Assembly: GCF_003121895.1 (NCBI RefSeq)
Contig: NZ_QEWW01000001.1
Span: 248,001 to 312,000, forward strand
Direction: 5' to 3'
DNA: 64,000 bases
DNA from: Ignatzschineria cameli
GTDB taxonomy: Bacteria; Pseudomonadota; Gammaproteobacteria; Cardiobacteriales; Wohlfahrtiimonadaceae
Position numbers and translations under genes: made by a program. Positions 1 through 7,867 of this stretch are shown in pieces; position 1 is the first letter of the stretch, and the number at the start of each line of letters is the position of its first letter. The notes beneath the pieces are model-generated. The model had not been told where the DNA came from. It searched no databases and saw only the letters and a program-made list of their open reading frames with translations.

Positions 1-27
1 AATCTTAAGATAGTGAGGAGACAGATT

Positions 28-876
28 GTGAAAATATTAAAAAGTGTGGCGGAAGTACGTCAATGGCGCAAAGAGCATGATGAAGTGGCATTTGTTCCAA
101 CAATGGGGAATCTTCATGCTGGGCATCTCTCTTTAGTGGCTGAGGCGAAGCGTCACTCAGAGAATGTTATTGTTTCGATCTTTGTGAATCCCTTACAATT
201 TGGTGAGGGGGAAGATCTCGATAGTTATCCCCGTACTTTGGAGGCAGATAGAGAGAAGTTGGAAGCCGCTGGTGTTTCGGCACTTTTTCTACCTACAGAA
301 GAGATGCTTTATGGTGAAGATGCGCCCTTTTTAGTAGTACCGCCTAAATCTCTTATCGGCGAACTATGTGGTCGAGATCGTCCTGGTCATTTTGAGGGCG
401 TTGCGACTGTTGTTACTAAGTTTTTTAATATTGTTGCGCCAACTTATGCCTGTTTTGGTAAAAAAGATTATCAGCAATTGAAGGTGATCGAAGCGCTTGT
501 GGCGGCACTGAATTTCGATATTAAGATTATTCCAGTAGCTATTGAGCGAGAAGAGAGCGGCTTAGCGCTCTCAAGTCGAAATGGTTATCTCAGTGATGAT
601 GAGCGTGCGCAAGCAGTAAAGATCTCTGAAGTCTTAAAGGTATTAAGAGAGAATCTATTAGCACTTGATCCATCGGCGCGTCCTGAAAATTATCATGCCT
701 ATGAGAACGAAGCGCGTACGCTCTTAGAGCGAGAGGGTTTTGTTGTTGATTATCTCTCTATTCGTGAGCAAAAGAGTCTACAATTAGCTAAGCAGGCAGA
801 TCAGCATCTTGTTGTTTTAGTTGCGGCGAAATGTGGTAAGACAAGGCTTTTAGATAATATTGAGATTAACTATTAA
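28..876 (+). CDS. panC: Pantothenate synthetase
   Basis: Joins pantoate and beta-alanine with ATP to make pantothenate, the last step of vitamin B5 synthesis, in the cytoplasm. The N-terminal VPTMGNLHAGHLSLV segment carries the nucleotidyl-transferase HxGH signature, and the central SSRNGYL motif is typical of PanC. The 282-residue length fits the family. I place the start at the GTG at 28 because GAGGAG at 15-20 sits seven bases upstream; the GTG at 13 lies inside that ribosome site. panB would be expected just upstream, outside the window. A strong terminator follows, so panC ends its transcription unit. Confidence 0.96.
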   Translation: MKILKSVAEVRQWRKEHDEVAFVPTMGNLHAGHLSLVAEAKRHSENVIVSIFVNPLQFGEGEDLDSYPRTLEADREKLEAAGVSALFLPTEEMLYGEDAPFLVVPPKSLIGELCGRDRPGHFEGVATVVTKFFNIVAPTYACFGKKDYQQLKVIEALVAALNFDIKIIPVAIEREESGLALSSRNGYLSDDERAQAVKISEVLKVLRENLLALDPSARPENYHAYENEARTLLEREGFVVDYLSIREQKSLQLAKQADQHLVVLVAAKCGKTRLLDNIEINY

Positions 877-901
877 ACTCGACATCATATTGAAATGAAG
901 G

Positions 902-934
902 AAAGGAGATGGATGACATCTCCTTTTTTCTTTT
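902..934 (+). terminator. Rho-independent terminator of panC
   Basis: A perfect stem GGAGATG/CATCTCC with a five-base loop, extended by A-T pairs, is followed by T-rich sequence. It sits 26 bases after panC. The T-tract runs directly into the Pho box of pstS, so the two signals are packed together. Confidence 0.9.
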
Positions 935-966
935 GTTACATTGTTGTCACATACGCTTTGTATACT
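933..966 (+). promoter_or_regulatory. PhoB-dependent promoter of pstS
   Basis: TTGTTAC (933-939) and TTGTCAC (944-950) form a 7-4-7 direct repeat close to the known Pho box consensus CTGTCAT-N4-CTGTCAY. Ten bases further on lies TATACT (961-966), a good -10. There is no normal -35, as expected when PhoB replaces it. The leader to the pstS start is about 90 bases. The same geometry is seen before pstB and phoB, which makes chance unlikely. Confidence 0.88.
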
Positions 967-1061
967 GTTTTCAGTCGCGGGAGGGACGTAGTTTATTAAG
1001 GCCGACCCCCGTCTCCTTAAATCATAAACTTTTAATTTGTACACTTAGGAGAGTTTTTATA

Positions 1062-2102
1062 ATGAAAACAGTAAAGAGCAGTATCGCTAAATTGACAGCA
1101 GCAGTTGCATTGGGCGTCGCTATCACTACAACAGGTGCAATGGCACAAAACCCAATCACTGTAACAGGCGCAGGCGCTTCATTCCCCGCACCTGTCTATG
1201 CGAAATGGGCCGCTGAGTATGCGAAAGAGACGGGTAATCGAATCAACTATCAATCGATCGGTTCTTCTGCAGGTGTTAAGCAGATCGATGCTGGAACTGT
1301 TGATTTTGGTGCAACTGATGCGCCTTTATCAGAAGAGCAGTTAGCAGAGAAGGGCTTGATCCAATTCCCAACAGTTATCGGTGGTGTTGTTCTTGCAATC
1401 AATGTTGATGGTATCAAATCGAATGAGCTTGTCTTAGATGGTGAGACATTAGGGGATATCTATCTTGGTAAAATCACGAAGTGGAATGATGAAGCAATTG
1501 CAAAATTGAATCCTAATTTACAACTTCCAAATCAAGATATCTCTGTTGTTCGTCGTGCTGATGGATCAGGAACCTCTTTTATCTTTACCGGTTATCTCGC
1601 GAAAGTAAATGATGCATGGAAAGATCAAGTTGGTAGCGGTTCAACCGTTAACTGGCCTGTTGGTATCGGCGGTAAGGGGAATGATGGCGTCACTGCCTTT
1701 GTTCAACGAATCGAAGGTTCAATCGGTTATGTTGAGTATGCATATGCGAAACAGAATAACTTAAGCTATACAAAATTGATCTCTAAAGATGGTGAGATCG
1801 TCAGCCCAGGAATCGATTCCTTCAGCGCCGCTGCAAAAGAGGTGAAGTGGAGTGAGTCATTTGTCCAAGATCTAACGGATAAACCTGGTAAAAATGCATG
1901 GCCTTTAGCAGCAACGACCTTTATCCTTCTCCATAAAGAGCAGAATAAACCAGAAGTTGCAAAAGAGATTGTTAATTTCTTTAACTGGGGTTATGGCAAG
2001 CAAGGTCAAGAGATCGTAATCGGTCTAGATTATGCACCCCTTCCTGAAAATGTCGTGAAAATCATCGATACTACATTGAAAAATGAGTTGATCATCAAGT
2101 AG
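1062..2102 (+). CDS. pstS: Phosphate ABC transporter, periplasmic phosphate-binding protein
   Basis: Captures inorganic phosphate in the periplasm and passes it to PstCA. The first 28 residues form a Sec signal peptide (basic start, hydrophobic core, cleavage after GAMA). The mature protein opens with [13 protein letters not shown] and later has SIGSSAG, TDAPL and the RADGSGTSF loop, all parts of the PstS phosphate site. I choose ATG 1062 because AGGAGAG lies at 1047-1053; an in-frame extension upstream would run through the Pho promoter. 346 residues is normal. It is the first gene of pstS-pstC-pstA and is probably induced by phosphate starvation through the upstream Pho box. Confidence 0.97.
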   Translation: MKTVKSSIAKLTAAVALGVAITTTGAMAQNPITVTGAGASFPAPVYAKWAAEYAKETGNRINYQSIGSSAGVKQIDAGTVDFGATDAPLSEEQLAEKGLIQFPTVIGGVVLAINVDGIKSNELVLDGETLGDIYLGKITKWNDEAIAKLNPNLQLPNQDISVVRRADGSGTSFIFTGYLAKVNDAWKDQVGSGSTVNWPVGIGGKGNDGVTAFVQRIEGSIGYVEYAYAKQNNLSYTKLISKDGEIVSPGIDSFSAAAKEVKWSESFVQDLTDKPGKNAWPLAATTFILLHKEQNKPEVAKEIVNFFNWGYGKQGQEIVIGLDYAPLPENVVKIIDTTLKNELIIK

Positions 2103-2131
2103 CTCAAGTAGCTCAAGTAGTTCAAGTAGTT
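2103..2131 (+). repeat. Nine-base tandem repeat after pstS
   Basis: Three direct copies of CTCAAGTAG/TTCAAGTAG lie in a row immediately after the pstS stop codon. No function is evident; it resembles the other short intergenic tandem repeats in this window. Confidence 0.75.
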
Positions 2132-2138
2132 AAATTGC

Positions 2139-2171
2139 GCATATCTCTTATCGATCGATAAGATGATATGC
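2139..2171 (+). other. pstS-pstC intergenic hairpin
   Basis: GCATATC (2139-2145) pairs with GATATGC (2165-2171) around the 16-base palindrome CTTATCGATCGATAAG (2147-2162). No T-tract follows, so it is unlikely to stop transcription fully. Known parallels are hairpins after binding-protein genes (for example malE) that protect the upstream mRNA from 3' decay, so pstS makes more protein than pstCA. That role here is inference. Confidence 0.7.
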
Positions 2172-2307
2172 ACAAATGATGATGAGAATGATGAAAAGAG
2201 ATCATCTTAAGCGATAAATAGAATACCCAATCGATGAGAAGAGACTTCGGTTGGGTTTTCCCATATCTAAAAATTGAGTCATCGAGAATAGTGAAAGAAG
2301 AGATTGA

Positions 2308-3243
2308 ATGAAAAGTATTAAAAAACCACAATCGGCTCTGCCAGATCAGATTTTCGCTTTTAGTGTTCGTGCTGCAGCGATCTTTGTCCTGATCCTTTTA
2401 ACGGGAATTATGCTCTCCCTAATTATTGCATCTATGCCGAGTATCAAGGAGTTTGGCCTCAAATTCCTCTGGACGAAGGAGTGGGATGCCCCGATGGATC
2501 AGTTTGGTGCTTTAGTCCCCATTTATGGCACGATTGTGACCTCTGTGATTGCCTTAGTGATTGCCGTGCCGGTTAGCTTCGGTATTGCAATATTTTTAAC
2601 AGAGTTAGCGCCGCCTTGGTTGCGCCGTCCTATTGGTGTTGCGGTGGAGCTTTTAGCTGCAATCCCCAGTATCGTCTATGGAATGTGGGGGTTATTTGTC
2701 TTTGCACCCCTCTTTGCAAAATATTTCCAAAAGCCACTTGAATCCTTTAGTAAAGGGATTCCATTTCTCGATGAGATCTTTAAAGGACCCGCTTTCGGAA
2801 TCGGTATTTTAACTGCCGGCATTATCCTTGCTATTATGATTATTCCCTATATCGCTTCAGTGATGCGTGATGTCTTTGAGCGAACGCCTCGTATTATGAA
2901 GGAATCAGCCTATGGATTAGGGGCAACGACTTGGGAAGTGATCTGGAAAGTGATTCTCCCTTATACGAAAAAAGGGGTTTTCGGGGGCGTGATGCTCGGT
3001 TTAGGCCGCGCCCTTGGGGAGACGATGGCGGTCACCTTTGTGATCGGTAATACCTATCAATTTGATAGCTTCTCACTCTTCGCGCCGGGAAATAGTATCA
3101 CCTCTTCACTTGCAAATGAGTTTGCAGAAGCATCGAGCGAGCTACATACCGCAGCGTTGATGGAGTTAGGTTTACTTCTCTTTATTATCACCTTTATTGT
3201 ATTAGCGATCTCAAAAATATTTATGAAGCAGGAGCGTGCATAA
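2308..3243 (+). CDS. pstC: Phosphate ABC transporter, permease subunit PstC
   Basis: Inner-membrane permease that forms the phosphate channel with PstA. A long first hydrophobic segment lies near residues 18-45. A periplasmic loop ([21 protein letters not shown]) typical of PstC follows, then several more membrane segments. The cytoplasmic coupling loop [20 protein letters not shown] matches the EAA motif that contacts PstB. 311 residues is normal. It follows pstS by 205 bases that hold a hairpin, and its stop lies just before the pstA start, so the two are translationally close. Confidence 0.96.
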   Translation: MKSIKKPQSALPDQIFAFSVRAAAIFVLILLTGIMLSLIIASMPSIKEFGLKFLWTKEWDAPMDQFGALVPIYGTIVTSVIALVIAVPVSFGIAIFLTELAPPWLRRPIGVAVELLAAIPSIVYGMWGLFVFAPLFAKYFQKPLESFSKGIPFLDEIFKGPAFGIGILTAGIILAIMIIPYIASVMRDVFERTPRIMKESAYGLGATTWEVIWKVILPYTKKGVFGGVMLGLGRALGETMAVTFVIGNTYQFDSFSLFAPGNSITSSLANEFAEASSELHTAALMELGLLLFIITFIVLAISKIFMKQERA

Positions 3244-3244
3244 G

Positions 3245-4168
3245 ATGAATGTAGTCAAGAGCACAGAGAAAAGTATGGGGCAGAATGAGCAGCATCATGA
3301 ACGACAAGCGGTGCATCTCTCCCGAGTGAAAAAGCAGCAACGACGAAAAGCGGTGAACCAATTTGCGATTGGTCTCTCTCTGGTTGCAATGGCTTTTGGT
3401 CTCTTCTGGTTGATCTGGATCTTATGGACCACTGCCACTAAAGGGATGGGGGGAATCTCCTTACAATTTTTTACCGAGATGACGCCACCCCCTAATAGTG
3501 AAGGGGGCGGATTGCTCAATGCGATTGTCGGAAGTGGAATCCTAATTTTATGGGCAACAGTGATCGGGACACCATTAGGAATCTTAGCAGGGGTCTATCT
3601 TGCCGAATATAATAGTAATGGCAAGCTCTCATCTGTGATTCGCTTTATTAACGATATTCTACTTTCAGCGCCTTCCATTGTTATTGGACTCTTTGTCTAT
3701 ACCGTTGTTGTCGTGCGGATGGGGCATTACTCTGCTATAGCCGGGATCATTGCATTAGCCTTGATTCAGATTCCGATCGTCATTCGGACAACGGAGAATA
3801 TGTTACTGCTTGTTCCCCATACATTGCGAGAAGCAGCCTATGCCTTAGGAACCCCTAAGTGGAAGATTATCGTACGAATTACCTTAAAATCCTCTCTTTC
3901 AGGCATTATGACAGGGATTCTTTTGGCGGTTGCGCGAATTTCCGGGGAGACAGCACCGCTTCTCTTTACGACCTTATCTAATCAATTCTGGAGTACCGAT
4001 TTGATGGAGCCGATGGCGAGCTTGCCGGTGACAATCTATAACTTTGCAATGACGCCGGATAGTAATCTCCAAGCATTAGCCTGGGCTGGGGTCTTCTTTA
4101 TCACGATGGCGATCTTAGCACTCAATATTATTGTGCGGATCTTCTTTAAATCTAATAATCGTGATTAG
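3245..4168 (+). CDS. pstA: Phosphate ABC transporter, permease subunit PstA
   Basis: Second permease subunit of the PstSCAB importer. About 40 basic, polar N-terminal residues precede the first membrane segment. The loop [20 protein letters not shown] is the EAA coupling motif, and [12 protein letters not shown] is characteristic of PstA. I prefer ATG 3245, one base after the pstC stop, because AGGAG (3230-3234) is ten bases upstream; the GTG at 3236 is only one base from that site. 307 residues. The next gene of the family, pstB, is unusually separated by 411 bases and has its own Pho promoter. Confidence 0.95.
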   Translation: MNVVKSTEKSMGQNEQHHERQAVHLSRVKKQQRRKAVNQFAIGLSLVAMAFGLFWLIWILWTTATKGMGGISLQFFTEMTPPPNSEGGGLLNAIVGSGILILWATVIGTPLGILAGVYLAEYNSNGKLSSVIRFINDILLSAPSIVIGLFVYTVVVVRMGHYSAIAGIIALALIQIPIVIRTTENMLLLVPHTLREAAYALGTPKWKIIVRITLKSSLSGIMTGILLAVARISGETAPLLFTTLSNQFWSTDLMEPMASLPVTIYNFAMTPDSNLQALAWAGVFFITMAILALNIIVRIFFKSNNRD

Positions 4169-4291
4169 TAGACTTAGCGTGTCAATGAATTAACGCATTG
4201 ACGAGTTAACAGGTAAATAGGTTGAAAGCAGATAGCACGTTGATACCATTTGAAGTTATCAGCTACTGATCTGCCGGACACCGCTCCATAT

Positions 4292-4349
4292 CGCGCTTCT
4301 TATAGAACCACCTATAGAAGCACCTATAAAACCACTTATAAGAAGTGCG
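4292..4349 (+). other. Inverted repeat in the pstA-pstB gap
   Basis: CGCGCTTCTTATA (4292-4304) and TATAAGAAGTGCG (4337-4349) are near-perfect inverted copies around a 32-base loop that itself holds shorter repeats of CCTATA. There is no T-tract. It could be a processing or stabilising hairpin at the end of the pstSCA message. The rest of the 411-base gap shows no coding potential apart from the promoter downstream. Confidence 0.65.
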
Positions 4350-4382
4350 GTAGAGGCATCATAAAAGAGTAATAAAGTGAAT

Positions 4383-4416
4383 TTGTTACACTCCTGTTAC
4401 ATAGCAAACTTATAAT
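4383..4416 (+). promoter_or_regulatory. PhoB-dependent promoter of pstB-phoU
   Basis: TTGTTAC (4383-4389) and CTGTTAC (4394-4400) form a 7-4-7 Pho box, and a perfect TATAAT (4411-4416) lies ten bases downstream. Geometry is identical to the pstS promoter. It gives a leader of about 155 bases before pstB. It implies that pstB-phoU can be transcribed apart from pstSCA. Confidence 0.87.
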
Positions 4417-4579
4417 AGCTCGACCTTTAGCAGATAGGCTGTAATAAAGTGTCTAAAATAGACAACAGTAGACAACAGCTGGCAACAAAAAGATAGGTAG
4501 ATAGCGCTTAGAGCGTTGCCCAAGTGCCGAAATTGATGTGAAAGGTCAGTGAATCTCTTAATAGATGTAGGAAGATAGA

Positions 4580-5416
4580 ATGAATTTAGAAGCTAAACAG
4601 AATATCGAATCTCACGATGCGTTTGCAGCAGCGACAGTCAAGCCTGCTGTAAAAGAGGAGCATACCGCAAAAATTAGCGTACGGAATCTTAACTTTTATT
4701 ACCATAAATTCCATGCGTTACATGATATTACCCTCGATATTCCAGCAAACCAAGTGACGGCATTTATCGGCCCTTCTGGTTGTGGTAAATCGACATTGCT
4801 TCGTACCTTCAATAAGATGTTCGAACTCTATCCGGAGCAGCGTGCTGAAGGGGAGATTCTGATTAATGGGGAGAATATCTTAACCTCAAAGCAGGATGTT
4901 GCGCTTTTACGTGCGAATGTGGGCATGGTGTTTCAAAAGCCGACACCTTTCCCGATGTCGATCTACGATAATATCGCCTTTGGCGTTAAACTCTTTGAAA
5001 ATCTCTCAAGAGCCGATATGGATGCGCGAGTAGAGTGGGCCTTAACCAAAGCGGCACTCTGGTCGGAGACAAAGGATAAACTTCATGAGCATGGGACCAA
5101 TCTTTCGGGTGGGCAACAGCAGCGGTTGAGTATCGCTCGTGCAATTGCTATTCGTCCTGAGATACTCCTAATGGATGAACCCTGTTCCGCACTCGATCCA
5201 ATCTCAACAGGCAAGATTGAAGAGTTAATCTTTGAGCTTAAAGAGGATTACACCATTGTGATGGTAACCCATAATATGCAGCAAGCGGCGCGTTGTTCCG
5301 ATAAGACTGCCTTTATGTATCTTGGGGATCTTATTGAGTTTGATGATACTGATACTATCTTCACCAAGCCTAATCATAAGCAGACGGAAGATTATATTAC
5401 CGGGCGTTATGGTTAG
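4580..5416 (+). CDS. pstB: Phosphate ABC transporter, ATP-binding protein
   Basis: ATPase of the phosphate importer, on the cytoplasmic face of PstCA. Walker [10 protein letters not shown] is at residues 64-72, the ABC signature LSGGQ at 175-179 and Walker B LLMDE at 196-200; the D-loop SALD and switch-histidine THN follow. The typical PstB features [12 protein letters not shown] and FNKM are present. At 278 residues it is slightly long because of about 30 extra N-terminal residues. It also takes part in signalling to PhoR with PhoU. phoU follows after 128 bases. Confidence 0.97.
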   Translation: MNLEAKQNIESHDAFAAATVKPAVKEEHTAKISVRNLNFYYHKFHALHDITLDIPANQVTAFIGPSGCGKSTLLRTFNKMFELYPEQRAEGEILINGENILTSKQDVALLRANVGMVFQKPTPFPMSIYDNIAFGVKLFENLSRADMDARVEWALTKAALWSETKDKLHEHGTNLSGGQQQRLSIARAIAIRPEILLMDEPCSALDPISTGKIEELIFELKEDYTIVMVTHNMQQAARCSDKTAFMYLGDLIEFDDTDTIFTKPNHKQTEDYITGRYG

Positions 5417-5459
5417 TTGAGAGATATTTTGGGAATGGTTTTGAAGCAGTTGCGAAGAC

Positions 5460-5507
5460 TATTTTCATCAATATTTTCATCGATATTTTTGTCAATATTT
5501 TTCGTAA
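5460..5507 (+). repeat. Twelve-base tandem repeat before phoU
   Basis: Four in-register copies of a unit close to TATTTTCATCAA fill the pstB-phoU spacer (5460-5471, 5472-5483, 5484-5495, 5496-5507). Copies differ at two to four positions. The array ends about 20 bases before the phoU ribosome site, so changes in copy number would alter the phoU leader. Confidence 0.75.
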
Positions 5508-5544
5508 ACAGTTTGAGAAGAGTTTAGTGAGGGAAGGGTAAGGC

Positions 5545-6276
5545 ATGAAAAAGTTAGATTTTACGAGCCATATCTCAGCACAATTTAATGCTGAGTTAGA
5601 GCGTTCAATGAGTAAAGTTCTGGAGATGGGTGGCCTAACAGAGCGCCAAATTCGAGATTCCATCAAGGCGATGACTCATCGTGATGAGGCATTAGCACGC
5701 GCAATTATAGAGCGTGATGAAGTGATCAATGAGTTAGAGGTGGAGATTAATGAGCTCTGCATTATGATCATCGCTAAGCGACAACCAACGGCGAGCGATC
5801 TTCGTCTCTTGATTGTAATCATTAAGACTATTGCAGAGTTAGAGCGTATTGCTGATACAGCCCGAAATATTGCTAAAATGGCCAATATCACACCGGCACC
5901 TGAGCATCTCGATGCGATTACGGTCTCTTTAGAATCTTTAGCGATTCGTAGTCTCAATTTCTTTGAGAAGGTTTTAGATGCTTTTGCCCGAATGGATCTT
6001 GAAATGGTACTGACGATCTATCCGGAAGATGACAAGATCGATAGTGAATATGAGAATATTATCCGTCAATTGATGACCTACATGATGGAAGATCCACGAT
6101 CGATCCCTTCAATCTTAAAAGCGATGAATTGTGCGCGTTCTTTAGAGCGAATTGGGGATCGTTGCCAAAATATTTGTGAGTTTATTATCTACTTTGTAAA
6201 AGGCGTTGATATTCGAGTTCAAAAGAATGAGCGATTGCAAGAGCTCCTCGATCAGCGTGATCGTAAAGCGCTTTAA
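5545..6276 (+). CDS. phoU: Phosphate signalling regulator PhoU
   Basis: Negative regulator that links the Pst transporter to the PhoR kinase and keeps the Pho regulon off when phosphate is plentiful. The 243 residues form the two tandem PhoU helical bundles. Each carries the metal-site E/D-rich pattern seen in the family: ELERIADTARNIAKM in the first half and SLERIGDRCQNICEF in the second. GAGGGAAGGG lies just before the ATG. A terminator about 110 bases downstream ends the pst-pho unit. Confidence 0.96.
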   Translation: MKKLDFTSHISAQFNAELERSMSKVLEMGGLTERQIRDSIKAMTHRDEALARAIIERDEVINELEVEINELCIMIIAKRQPTASDLRLLIVIIKTIAELERIADTARNIAKMANITPAPEHLDAITVSLESLAIRSLNFFEKVLDAFARMDLEMVLTIYPEDDKIDSEYENIIRQLMTYMMEDPRSIPSILKAMNCARSLERIGDRCQNICEFIIYFVKGVDIRVQKNERLQELLDQRDRKAL

Positions 6277-6598
6277 TCATCGCTAGCTCTCTCTGTAGGC
6301 CTTAAGCCTCCAATATGGCAAGGAAGTGCTAACAATGAGGATTCAAAAAAGCGATAACAAATAGAGAGACAATAAGAATGGGAAGAGGATCAGCTCAAAT
6401 AGGGCTGATCCTTTTTTTAGATAAGAAGATAGCAGATTGCAAGAGAGGTTACTTAGATCATAAATATGGAACAATTTCAGTGACAAAGCATCTATATTGA
6501 CGAATAATAGGGCGTTTTTTAGTGATTCTTATTTTCTCTATTCCCTCTATGAGCTCTATTGATGAGCATTGATGCCGATAAGTCGGCTTAGGAGTATT
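6277..6598 (+). other. Intergenic gap after phoU
   Basis: 322 bases without a gene. It holds the phoU terminator (6386-6418) and AT-rich sequence before the next gene. TATATT and TTGACG near 6490-6502 are loosely promoter-like, but I could not pair a convincing -35 with a -10. Confidence 0.5.
6386..6418 (+). terminator. Rho-independent terminator of phoU
   Basis: AGGATCAGC pairs with GCTGATCCT around a nine-base loop, and seven T residues follow. Strong canonical form. Confidence 0.93.
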
Positions 6599-7099
6599 AT
6601 GCTTTCTGTTTTTCAATCTATTAGGATGTTTAAAAAATCATTATCTCGCACTGTTGCTCTTCTCGCTATCGCAGGAGCTTCACTTATCTCGCCGATCGCT
6701 TCAGCGCAGACGGTGCCGATTGAGAACTTTAAAACTTGTCTTTTAGAGAATACCTCAGAGGTTGATCAGGTAGAGTTAGCACAATGGGTCTATTTGGCGA
6801 TCTCAGCGCATCCGCATTTAACCGCCTATACAGCGATTACTCCAGCAGAGCGTCGTCTTGCAAACCAGCGTGTTGCTCGACTCTATGAGCGCCTTGTGAC
6901 ACAAGATTGTAAAATTGCTTTGGCAATGTTAGTTGTTACAGATCAAGTTGAAGCGGGGGTTGAGGCAGGATTTAGTGCTTTAGGAGAAGTTGCGATGCTC
7001 TCTCTTTTAGAGGATGAGAGTGTGCTTGAGAGTATTGAGGAGTATGTTCAATATCTCGATGTTGAAAAATTTACAGAACTCTTCAATATCGATAATTAG
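6599..7099 (+). CDS. Exported protein of unknown function
   Basis: I do not recognise a family. The protein of about 166 residues starts with a clear signal peptide: basic MFKKSLSR, a hydrophobic stretch, and cleavage after SPIASA. The mature part is mostly alpha-helical and acidic, with two cysteines (in FKTCLL and TQDCKIA) that could form one disulfide, and an acidic C-terminus (ESIEEYVQYLDVEKFTELF). I start it at ATG 6599 behind AGGAG (6590-6594); ATG 6626 would give a shorter signal peptide with no clear ribosome site. It stands alone between the phoU terminator and the preQ1 riboswitch. Probably periplasmic. Confidence 0.72.
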   Translation: MLSVFQSIRMFKKSLSRTVALLAIAGASLISPIASAQTVPIENFKTCLLENTSEVDQVELAQWVYLAISAHPHLTAYTAITPAERRLANQRVARLYERLVTQDCKIALAMLVVTDQVEAGVEAGFSALGEVAMLSLLEDESVLESIEEYVQYLDVEKFTELFNIDN

Positions 7100-7142
7100 A
7101 GTTGCTGTTTGGCGTAATTCCGTTAGAATGATCGCCTTTCGT

Positions 7143-7180
7143 TCGTGGTTCGCAATCCTCCCACATAAAAAAACTAAGGA
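7143..7180 (+). ncRNA. preQ1-I riboswitch
   Basis: GTGG (7145-7148) pairs with CCAC (7161-7164) to form P1, with TTCGCAAT and a C-rich segment between. The A-rich tail ATAAAAAAACTAAGGA follows, which in preQ1-I aptamers folds back into the P1 groove and forms a pseudoknot with the loop. The tail contains the AAGGA ribosome site (7176-7180) of yhhQ, so ligand binding should hide the ribosome site. Layout and ligand match the downstream gene, a queuosine-precursor transporter. Confidence 0.88.
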
Positions 7181-7188
7181 ATATATCG

Positions 7189-7839
7189 ATGATTCAATAT
7201 AACTTTACGCCAGAGCAACGGCAGCGTGCGCTCTATATCCTCTCCTTTTTTCATATTCTGATTATTGCCTCAAGTAACTATCTTGTGCAGTTGCCTTTTA
7301 CCATTTTTGGTTTTCATACCACTTGGGGGGCATTTACTTTTCCCTTTATCTTTCTTACAACTGATCTAACGATTCGAATTTTTGGTGCTTCATTAGCGCG
7401 CAGAATCATTTTTGTCGTGATGATTCCGGCATTGATCATCTCTTATCTGCTCTCAGTTCTCTTCTTTAAAGGGTTATGGGTAGGCTGGGAATCACTAGCG
7501 ACCTTCAATCTCTTTGTGGCTCGTATTGCATTGGCAAGTTTCTCTGCTTATCTTGTTGGTCAATTGATCGATATTACGGTCTTTAATTATCTTCGCCAAA
7601 ATCAACGTTGGTGGGTGGCGCCGAGTGCAGCAGCTGTTGTGGGGAATCTAATCGATACTTTAGTCTTCTTCAGTATCGCTTTCTATCAGAGTGATGATGC
7701 CTTTATGGCAGAGAATTGGCCAGAAATCGCGATGGTCGATTATTTCTTTAAGATTGTTATCTCTGCTATTTTCTTCCTTCCGCTATATGGAATATTGCTT
7801 AACTATCTTTTAAGAAAATTGGCAGCATTTAAAGGTTAA
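7189..7839 (+). CDS. yhhQ: Queuosine precursor transporter
   Basis: Inner-membrane protein of the YhhQ (DUF165) family that imports 7-deazaguanine precursors (preQ0/preQ1) for queuosine modification of tRNA. The 216 residues hold about six membrane segments. Family motifs include FPFIFLTTDLTIRIFG near the N-terminus and SAYLVGQLIDITVFNYLR in the middle, followed by the VVGNLIDTLVFF segment. The preQ1-I riboswitch overlapping its ribosome site fits translational feedback by the imported product. A repeat array begins about 30 bases downstream. Confidence 0.94.
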   Translation: MIQYNFTPEQRQRALYILSFFHILIIASSNYLVQLPFTIFGFHTTWGAFTFPFIFLTTDLTIRIFGASLARRIIFVVMIPALIISYLLSVLFFKGLWVGWESLATFNLFVARIALASFSAYLVGQLIDITVFNYLRQNQRWWVAPSAAAVVGNLIDTLVFFSIAFYQSDDAFMAENWPEIAMVDYFFKIVISAIFFLPLYGILLNYLLRKLAAFKG

Positions 7840-7867
7840 AAGCTCATTCTAACGGATGAAATTAAAG

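Noticed and set aside
909-1061. N-terminal extension of PstS to an upstream ATG
   Set aside because: It would run through the terminator, the Pho box and the -10, and would place residues before a good signal peptide; ATG 1062 has a strong ribosome site.
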